This document shows, one piece after another, positions 1 to 6,143 of a stretch of 9,320 nucleotides of DNA. The notes under the pieces are model-generated. The model worked only from the letters and a program-made list of their open reading frames with translations, made no database searches and was not told the DNA's origin. A program made the translations under genes and the position numbers. The stretch spans positions 1 to 9,320 of the forward strand of contig DMBU01000094.1 of assembly GCA_003446015.1 (NCBI GenBank), written 5' to 3'. The DNA comes from Bacteroidales bacterium (GTDB lineage: Bacteria; Bacteroidota; Bacteroidia; Bacteroidales; UBA12077). Position 1 is the first letter of the stretch. Every line of letters starts with the position of its first letter.

Positions 1-29
1 GCGTTGGCTCGTGGGGCTTTGGCAATGTG
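1..29. repeat. Left copy of ~29-bp direct repeat flanking the three-gene block
   Basis: This stretch matches 8979-9007 in the same orientation at 28 of 29 positions; the only difference is position 10 (c here, t in the right copy). It is G-rich (contains GTGGGGCTTTGGCAATGTG) and stands out from the AT-rich coding DNA. It begins 14 bp beyond the stop codon of the SMEK-STAND gene. The repeat may extend left of the window, so its true length is unknown. The bases just after it (31-43) no longer match the right copy. Seen directly: the repeat. Inferred: that it marks a cassette or recombination boundary. Confidence 0.85.
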
Positions 30-43
30 CTTGCATTGTATGG

Positions 44-3000
44 CTATTTTAGTTTATTGATTTCGTTAATTAATTCTTGATTTTTACCTGCGGCATATAA
101 TAATTGAGGAATAATTCTGCTAGAGAAATCTTTTCTTTGTTTCTCAATTCCAACTCTTATCTTTATTGATTCCATCAAGTCCTTTAATATTTTTTCTGCA
201 AATTTTGGATGTTCAAATGTTAGTTCATTTAAACCATCACTTATTTGTCCAATGTCAATACCTTTTGAATTTTCAATAAGTGAATCATAAGAGTTAATGA
301 TAAAGTCCACTGAAATTTGCATATACATTTGAGATCCTATACTAGCAATATTTCTAAAACTTTGAGAAACTGTTGAAAGGGTGACTTCAATGTGATTTTG
401 CTTTGATTTTGTTTTGATCAACTCTAATAAATTATTTTCAGAAACAATGCTGTCAATTTTATATATTCTGTAATAGCCTGTAAGTAAGTCTTGAATATTT
501 GAGGATTTAATTTTATTTGTAAAATCTACTTTATCAATTGTAAATAGTTCATTCAAAATCCTCTTAGAATAAGTTTTATTTTTGTCATAATTGTATTCTC
601 TGTTTGAAAGTTGCATTAACACTTTTGTTACCTGTTCAAAAGAAGTGTCTGGTCTTAAACAACTCTTTCTGATAGAATCATTGTTTATTTTGGTATATAT
701 GCCTACTGCAATTTTTTCTTTCAGATTTTTTGTTAAAATTGTTTCAAGGTCGGTAAATTTAATTTGTTCATTAAGTAGTTCAGCAGATATTCTTTCGGGA
801 GTAATTAATTCTTGAATTTCCTTAACAGTAATTTTTTCCTTCAATACATAAGTAGCATTTGCAAGCTCCGTCAATGTATTGGTACTTGAAATATTCCCAG
901 AAATTTTGTTTGATAATGTACTTAGTTCGTCTTTTGAGATTGGGTAATTTAACTTAGCAATTATATGAGCCAACTCAGTAAATCCTTGCAATGAATTATT
1001 TGGTTGCTCGTAAAAACATTTATCTAAAAGTTTATTTCTTATAATAGAAACAAACACATCAGTCTGATTTGGAAAGCACTTAATAAACAATGGAATTCTT
1101 TGAGCTAAATCATTAGCTGATGCCCCAATAAATAATGCTTGGATTTTTTGTTCCCCAGGATATAATTCCTGTATTAATTCATTGTCAACTTGATTTATAT
1201 GTGATAATCCAATAGCATATTTTGAAAGACCGTGTTGTGTTTGTGATTCAAACTTTCCGTTATGTTTGAATAATTGCAAAAGTTCTTTCGGTTTCTTTTT
1301 ACCATCTAAAATATAGAAGTTCGCAAGATTATTAATTGCTTTGCCGAAAATATCAATGGATGAGTTTTTTAAGTTTTTGTAAATTTCATTTGTGTCAAGC
1401 AGCTCATACAGGTCAAAGGCTAATTGTCTAGTAATTGGCGATTTACTTAAATTTACAATTCCCTCAATTTTTTTGCTATAATTTCCACTGTATTGTTCAA
1501 ATTTTGTTTTCCATTCTGTGTACTTTAAACTTGAAGCAATCTTTGTAACAAATGGTTTATTCTGTAAATTTTTTGTCACTAATTCGCTTAAATCAAAAAA
1601 TGGTTTAGACTTAAAGCGATTATCCGCCACATTTTGCCTAAATACAGGGCGTTTAGTTATATTGTAATATTGAGCAACTTCATTTACTTTATTAACAACT
1701 TCTTCGCTATTCTTTTCAAATAATACAAGGTCATATCCTTGTAATGTGTCAATTAAATTTTGGATAAAAACCTTCGCTGTTTCATTGTTAAGTTCCTTTT
1801 TGATTTCATTTAAACCAAATAAAATCAATTTTAAGTCAATAATATCTTTTCTGTTAGAATAATGACTAAAAATAAAATCTGTAGAAGTCTTTTGTGATAA
1901 GATTAAATCCAAATGTTTAAGTTGCTTTCTGGTTAGTAAAGCTTCAATTAGTATGTGTATATTTTCGGGTTTTGAACCAACTATATAATTTAATACTTGC
2001 TCTGTTTCATAAATGATTTCAATGTTCTTCTCATGTTTTATTGCATCAGATAGTAATTGAGCATATTCTGTGTGAGGGAATCTGTAAAAAAAGTTATTTC
2101 TAATGTCAATAAAAACTCCGTTATCAATTTGTTGTTGAACTGGCTCTGCTAAGTTTGTTAGTTTGAATGGGCAGTCAAATTTATAAATGGATGAATATTT
2201 AAAAACAACTTCATAATCCATTTTTTTATAAATATGTGCTTTGTAAAATTCCAAATAGCATTCTCTGTCAAGGACATCTTGAAGCTTTCTATCAGGATAT
2301 GAAAGCTCCCAATAAATTAGAAGTATCGAGGTTTTTAATAGATTTAATTCAGTATTTTTTAAAACTATTTCTATCTCTCCAATTTCCCAAGTGTTTTCAG
2401 GTTTAACCTTTCTTAAATATGCAATTCTGTTTTCAATTATTCCCTTTATTCTCACTATTGTTTGCTCGTCCTTTGCGAAAGCATCTGTAAAGGATTCTTT
2501 AATGTCAAAATGAAAATTATTTAAGGATGAACGTAATAGTTTTTGCGTATTATTATCTCTAGCAATAAACAATACATTGATTTTATTTTCGTCACAAATC
2601 TGATAAATTCTTTTGGCTATTTCATATCTATCAATATGGGCATTGTCAATGATTAAAAGAGAGTCAATGTTTCTAAAATATAGTGATTCTTCTTCATAGT
2701 TATGATGCCATTCTTCTAAGTTAATATAATAGGATTTTATTAGTTTTCTATCAAGAATAGAGTTTAACCCAAATATTAGACTTGTTTTTCCGGCACATGG
2801 AGGACCTTCAATTAAAGCTTTTCTGCCATTATTTTCAAAAATTTGGCTTAGTTTTTTTATTAACTGTTCTTCGTATGATGTGTAAAAAAGGAAACCATTT
2901 TTGAAAGCCTCGATATTTGATAGATATTCTATTAAATTTCCTTTCATTTTTTCTTCGAAAGGTTTGAATCCTTTTAACAGTCTATCACGCCCTAGTTCAA

Positions 3001-3499
3001 TTCCTAATTCTTGGTTAAGGAAATCCAGTATTTTTTTTGCTTTATTAGAATCATCTTGTCTTATGATTTCTTTTAAAATTTCTTTGAAACTTATAACTTC
3101 AATGAGATTATCAGAAGAATTGTGTATTTTTCTTAAACTATCAACGTCCGTTTGAATGAAAAGAATTTTGAGAGATTTGTATTTGTCTTTCCAGTTTTTT
3201 TTATAATCAGCAATAGTATCTGTTACCTTTTTGTCTTGAGAAGTGTTTTGAGCAGTAATTTGAACAGAGTAACCATCCCCTTTTGAACTGAACAAATCTA
3301 TACCTGATGTGTTGGTTGAGTATTTTTCTTCAGTATGCTTTAATTCCAAATTGTAAATTAAATTAAGTAGCTGTTTAAATAGGTATTCGGAATACTTATG
3401 ATTATCCAATAAACTTGCTTTAGCCTGCTGATTCAAAAATCCTTTGTAGTCATTAAGAATTCGGCTAATCTGTTCGCAATATTTATTTAATTTACTCAT
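44..3499 (-). CDS. SMEK-like domain / STAND-type P-loop NTPase protein (putative defence sensor-effector, 1151 aa)
   Basis: Probably a multidomain cytoplasmic sensor-effector. Residues ~5-120 resemble the bacterial SMEK domain (unrelated to eukaryotic SMEK phosphatase subunits): a helix with YSEYLFKQLLNLIYN (36-50), then GIDL (D68) and VQIT (Q80-T82), a layout like restriction-endonuclease folds. The usual catalytic lysine after Q is replaced by T82, so nuclease activity is uncertain. An NTPase follows: Walker A GPPCAGKTS (232-240, bases 2780-2806), Walker B LLIIDNAH (281-288) and a sensor-like strand ending FIARD (311-315), as in STAND ATPases. Residues ~330-1151 are predicted helical with no recognised domain; in STAND proteins this region usually senses a ligand. 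The start is supported because an in-frame TAA lies four codons upstream and the SMEK-like helix begins within ten residues. It is the last gene of the block, 78 bases after the KAP gene. No signal peptide or membrane helix is apparent. The NTPase call is strong, the SMEK call moderate, and the antiviral role inferred. Confidence 0.82.
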   Translation of the reverse strand: MSKLNKYCEQISRILNDYKGFLNQQAKASLLDNHKYSEYLFKQLLNLIYNLELKHTEEKYSTNTSGIDLFSSKGDGYSVQITAQNTSQDKKVTDTIADYKKNWKDKYKSLKILFIQTDVDSLRKIHNSSDNLIEVISFKEILKEIIRQDDSNKAKKILDFLNQELGIELGRDRLLKGFKPFEEKMKGNLIEYLSNIEAFKNGFLFYTSYEEQLIKKLSQIFENNGRKALIEGPPCAGKTSLIFGLNSILDRKLIKSYYINLEEWHHNYEEESLYFRNIDSLLIIDNAHIDRYEIAKRIYQICDENKINVLFIARDNNTQKLLRSSLNNFHFDIKESFTDAFAKDEQTIVRIKGIIENRIAYLRKVKPENTWEIGEIEIVLKNTELNLLKTSILLIYWELSYPDRKLQDVLDRECYLEFYKAHIYKKMDYEVVFKYSSIYKFDCPFKLTNLAEPVQQQIDNGVFIDIRNNFFYRFPHTEYAQLLSDAIKHEKNIEIIYETEQVLNYIVGSKPENIHILIEALLTRKQLKHLDLILSQKTSTDFIFSHYSNRKDIIDLKLILFGLNEIKKELNNETAKVFIQNLIDTLQGYDLVLFEKNSEEVVNKVNEVAQYYNITKRPVFRQNVADNRFKSKPFFDLSELVTKNLQNKPFVTKIASSLKYTEWKTKFEQYSGNYSKKIEGIVNLSKSPITRQLAFDLYELLDTNEIYKNLKNSSIDIFGKAINNLANFYILDGKKKPKELLQLFKHNGKFESQTQHGLSKYAIGLSHINQVDNELIQELYPGEQKIQALFIGASANDLAQRIPLFIKCFPNQTDVFVSIIRNKLLDKCFYEQPNNSLQGFTELAHIIAKLNYPISKDELSTLSNKISGNISSTNTLTELANATYVLKEKITVKEIQELITPERISAELLNEQIKFTDLETILTKNLKEKIAVGIYTKINNDSIRKSCLRPDTSFEQVTKVLMQLSNREYNYDKNKTYSKRILNELFTIDKVDFTNKIKSSNIQDLLTGYYRIYKIDSIVSENNLLELIKTKSKQNHIEVTLSTVSQSFRNIASIGSQMYMQISVDFIINSYDSLIENSKGIDIGQISDGLNELTFEHPKFAEKILKDLMESIKIRVGIEKQRKDFSSRIIPQLLYAAGKNQELINEINKLK

Positions 3500-3577
3500 A
3501 AAATTTATTTAATCCTGTTGGTTTAAAAAGTGTTTGCTTTTCATTTATTTAAATTCGTAACATATTTAACAATAGCT
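3500..3577 (-). other. 78-base intergenic gap with an in-frame 11-codon mini-ORF (3509-3544)
   Basis: This AT-rich gap separates the KAP stop codon (TAG, 3578-3580) from the SMEK-STAND start. It contains a minus-strand mini-ORF, ATG at 3544-3542 to TAA at 3511-3509, encoding MKSKHFLNQQD. The mini-ORF is in the same frame as the downstream gene, with TAA plus three codons between them. Its start context TAAATAAATGAA is identical over 12 bases to that of the KAP gene. It could be a translated leader, a start lost to a stop mutation, or chance. I see no strong terminator or promoter in the gap, so read-through transcription from the KAP gene is likely. An AGGA lies too far upstream of the SMEK-STAND start (about 15 bases) to be a convincing ribosome-binding site. 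Confidence 0.3.
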
Positions 3578-6139
3578 CTACTTTCTTATTTTTTGCTCAA
3601 TAGGTATTTGCTCAAATTTAAAATCTACATATTGAGAAAAGTTCTTTGTTTCATATTCCAATAATAATTTTTTAAATTCATTCAAGTTCTTCCATTTTTC
3701 TTCACTTTGTTGTTCAAGTATTTCTTTAAATGCTTGCCAATTTCCAAATAAACCAATAATGAAATTGCTAATTGCGAATTTCTTTTGGTCAAATGGTTCA
3801 GGGTCAATTAATGCAAGTAAAAAACCATCTAAGTCTTTGGTTAGAACAAAGGCTTTCATTATTTCTTTGGTTTCTTCTGGTAATATTTCTTGTTTTTGAT
3901 AAGAGCCACCACCTGTTGGATTCCAATTAGTTTGCTTGCAATCGTGAAAAAGACTCCAAACATTAGAATCTAATTTTTCAGTTTCAGAACAATAAGTTTT
4001 AAAGTAATCTAATACCAAACCCTTTAATTCCTCTTTAGATATAGGGAATGAATCAGAAAATTCATTATTTGCGTATCTAATAAAATCCGCTTCAAAGGAA
4101 AATGGACTTTTAGCATTTTTAAATAAGTTCAAAACAAATTGCTTTAATCCTTCTACTTCATTTAAATCGGAATAATACCTTACAGCTAATTTATTTTCAT
4201 AATTGTTAAGCTTGTCATATAAGTCTTTCCCATCATAACCAACCAATTGCCTTGAAAACATATTTGGATTAAGTGTTTTTTGATTTGCTAAATGGAATAT
4301 GGCATTAATTACTTTTTCAAAATCCTCTCTATTGTCAAATGATTTGATTTCGGCAAACCTACTTTTTAGTTCAAATTCTAAATTTTGTTTTACCCATTCT
4401 GTTATTTTCTTATTAAATTCTTCGCTACTCAATGCTCTTGCTTTGCTAAATTCAATTTCTGACAGCGAACCTTCAAGTATATTATAAGCAAAGTATCTAT
4501 TAAATTTACTAGGATAAACTACGGACAAATGTTTTCGGGAATAATAACTATACATTAAGCTATCTTCAAAAATACCTTCAATAAATGAAACGATTTTATT
4601 AATATCATTTAATGGAACTGACAACTCAGAGTAATTTTCATTTAAATAAACCTTTAAATATTTCTGTTTGGGATTGTCTGAAGTTTCGACTAGTACATAT
4701 CTCTGTTTTTCGCTTGAACTATGGTTAAGTGTTAAGAAATCAGTTGTCCTTTTGAATAATAATTCATAGGCCGATGGGTATTTAACACGAAGTAATTCTA
4801 AACGTAAAAAATCATTAAAATCAACCTCACCATTTAATTTGCTTAGATTGAGAACTAATGCATTCGCCAATCTTGTCACATCACGCATACTTTCTAACCA
4901 TTCATTTAAAAATGTTGGGACAACAGAAGTTGAACCAATAATTTCTTCATTAATTATAGGATGAAAGCCTATTGGAAATTTTTCTTTTAATTTTTCGGCT
5001 AATTTATATCTGAAAATATCTTTTTTAAAATATGGAAGTGTAACTTCAATTTGAAATATTTTTTCTAAAAATTGTTCTTGTTTGTATGGATTATGGCTTT
5101 TTAACGCATTAACAACGTAGTTTCTATCATAAGCAACAATAAAAAATGTATTGTGAAAGTTTGCCGTATTTCTTACAAGTCTAATAACTTCAATAATTTC
5201 ATCTTTATCTAATCTGTCTAAATCATCAATGTAAACTATAATTTTCTTATTAATTTTTTTTAGAGAATTATTTATATCATCGAATAAACTGTTTAATGAT
5301 TCAAATCCTGTTACAGCCGACACAGATGTTTGAATAGTTTGTGTCATTGTATTATCATTCAATGAAACCAGCTTGTTCGAGTATAATATTAAAAGTCGAG
5401 AAAGCGAGGAATGATATGGTCTAATGCTTTCTTGAACGGTTCCAAAAAAATCTTGAATTATTGCTTTTGGCGAATTACTGTTCCAAGGATTAAAATTTAT
5501 TTCTATTATTTCAGCACCCTTTATTTTTCTCTTTAGTAAATCAATAAAAGAGGTTTTACCTAATCCCCATTTTCCGTTTATGCCAATAGCAAAAGCTTTA
5601 TCAAAATGACTCGATTTTATTTTGCTTGCTAATAATTCTGCATAGGGCGTATAGCCTAATTCATCATTCTTTTTCTCTCCAATCGGCTCATCATCAAAAA
5701 AAGATGCGTTACCATTTTTTCTTTCTATCTGTTTAGCTTTAATAAATAGAAATAAATTGAATACACAAGCTATTATTAAAACGTCTGCGTACTTGAAATT
5801 TCCTGAAAATGAAAATGGTGTAAAATCCCAAACAGTGCAAGTAGTCCTGTAAATAGCATAAATTATCGTTATTGATATTAAAAAGAAGAACAAGTTTTTT
5901 GATGGTGTGTATTTTTTGAACCTGCTAATAAGTAGAATTAAAGCAGATAAAATTACAAGTGAAAAAATTACATCATTATACCAAACTGATTCAACATAAC
6001 TTAATGCATATTTAATAATTGTGTTTGTAAGTAATAACTCAATTGGCTTGTGAAAAACTATAAATAGAATTAATGCTATGAAAAACAGCATTCGTTGTTT
6101 ATTAAAAATAAGAGCATATATGTTTTGTAAAAACTTCAT
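3578..6139 (-). CDS. KAP-family P-loop NTPase with four N-terminal membrane helices (853 aa)
   Basis: Predicted inner-membrane ATPase facing the cytoplasm. Four hydrophobic segments lie at about residues 17-36, 56-72, 82-97 and 118-134. Positive residues before the first (NKQR), between the second and third (SRFKKYTPSK) and after the fourth (KAKQIERK) fit an N-in topology. The KAP NTPase module follows: Walker A GKWGLGKTS (189-197, bases 5549-5575), INFNPW (214-219), Walker B IVYIDDLDR (301-309), QFLEKIFQIEVTLP (356-369) and a sensor-like RDVTRLANAL (419-428). The C-terminal ~380 residues are unassigned and look helical. KAP proteins include PifA, which mediates F-plasmid exclusion of phage T7; many KAP members carry membrane helices within the NTPase region, whereas here they precede it. 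The ATG lies four bases after the stop codon of the restriction-modification gene with no clear Shine-Dalgarno sequence, so co-transcription is near certain. Family assignment is firm; an abortive-infection or membrane-effector role is inferred from family and context. Confidence 0.9.
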   Translation of the reverse strand: MKFLQNIYALIFNKQRMLFFIALILFIVFHKPIELLLTNTIIKYALSYVESVWYNDVIFSLVILSALILLISRFKKYTPSKNLFFFLISITIIYAIYRTTCTVWDFTPFSFSGNFKYADVLIIACVFNLFLFIKAKQIERKNGNASFFDDEPIGEKKNDELGYTPYAELLASKIKSSHFDKAFAIGINGKWGLGKTSFIDLLKRKIKGAEIIEINFNPWNSNSPKAIIQDFFGTVQESIRPYHSSLSRLLILYSNKLVSLNDNTMTQTIQTSVSAVTGFESLNSLFDDINNSLKKINKKIIVYIDDLDRLDKDEIIEVIRLVRNTANFHNTFFIVAYDRNYVVNALKSHNPYKQEQFLEKIFQIEVTLPYFKKDIFRYKLAEKLKEKFPIGFHPIINEEIIGSTSVVPTFLNEWLESMRDVTRLANALVLNLSKLNGEVDFNDFLRLELLRVKYPSAYELLFKRTTDFLTLNHSSSEKQRYVLVETSDNPKQKYLKVYLNENYSELSVPLNDINKIVSFIEGIFEDSLMYSYYSRKHLSVVYPSKFNRYFAYNILEGSLSEIEFSKARALSSEEFNKKITEWVKQNLEFELKSRFAEIKSFDNREDFEKVINAIFHLANQKTLNPNMFSRQLVGYDGKDLYDKLNNYENKLAVRYYSDLNEVEGLKQFVLNLFKNAKSPFSFEADFIRYANNEFSDSFPISKEELKGLVLDYFKTYCSETEKLDSNVWSLFHDCKQTNWNPTGGGSYQKQEILPEETKEIMKAFVLTKDLDGFLLALIDPEPFDQKKFAISNFIIGLFGNWQAFKEILEQQSEEKWKNLNEFKKLLLEYETKNFSQYVDFKFEQIPIEQKIRK

Positions 6140-6143
6140 TTAT

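Noticed and set aside
3031..3038. A8 tract in the SMEK-STAND gene as a slippage site
   Set aside because: It encodes ordinary lysine codons in a linker; there is no alternative reading frame of note and no sign of an indel.
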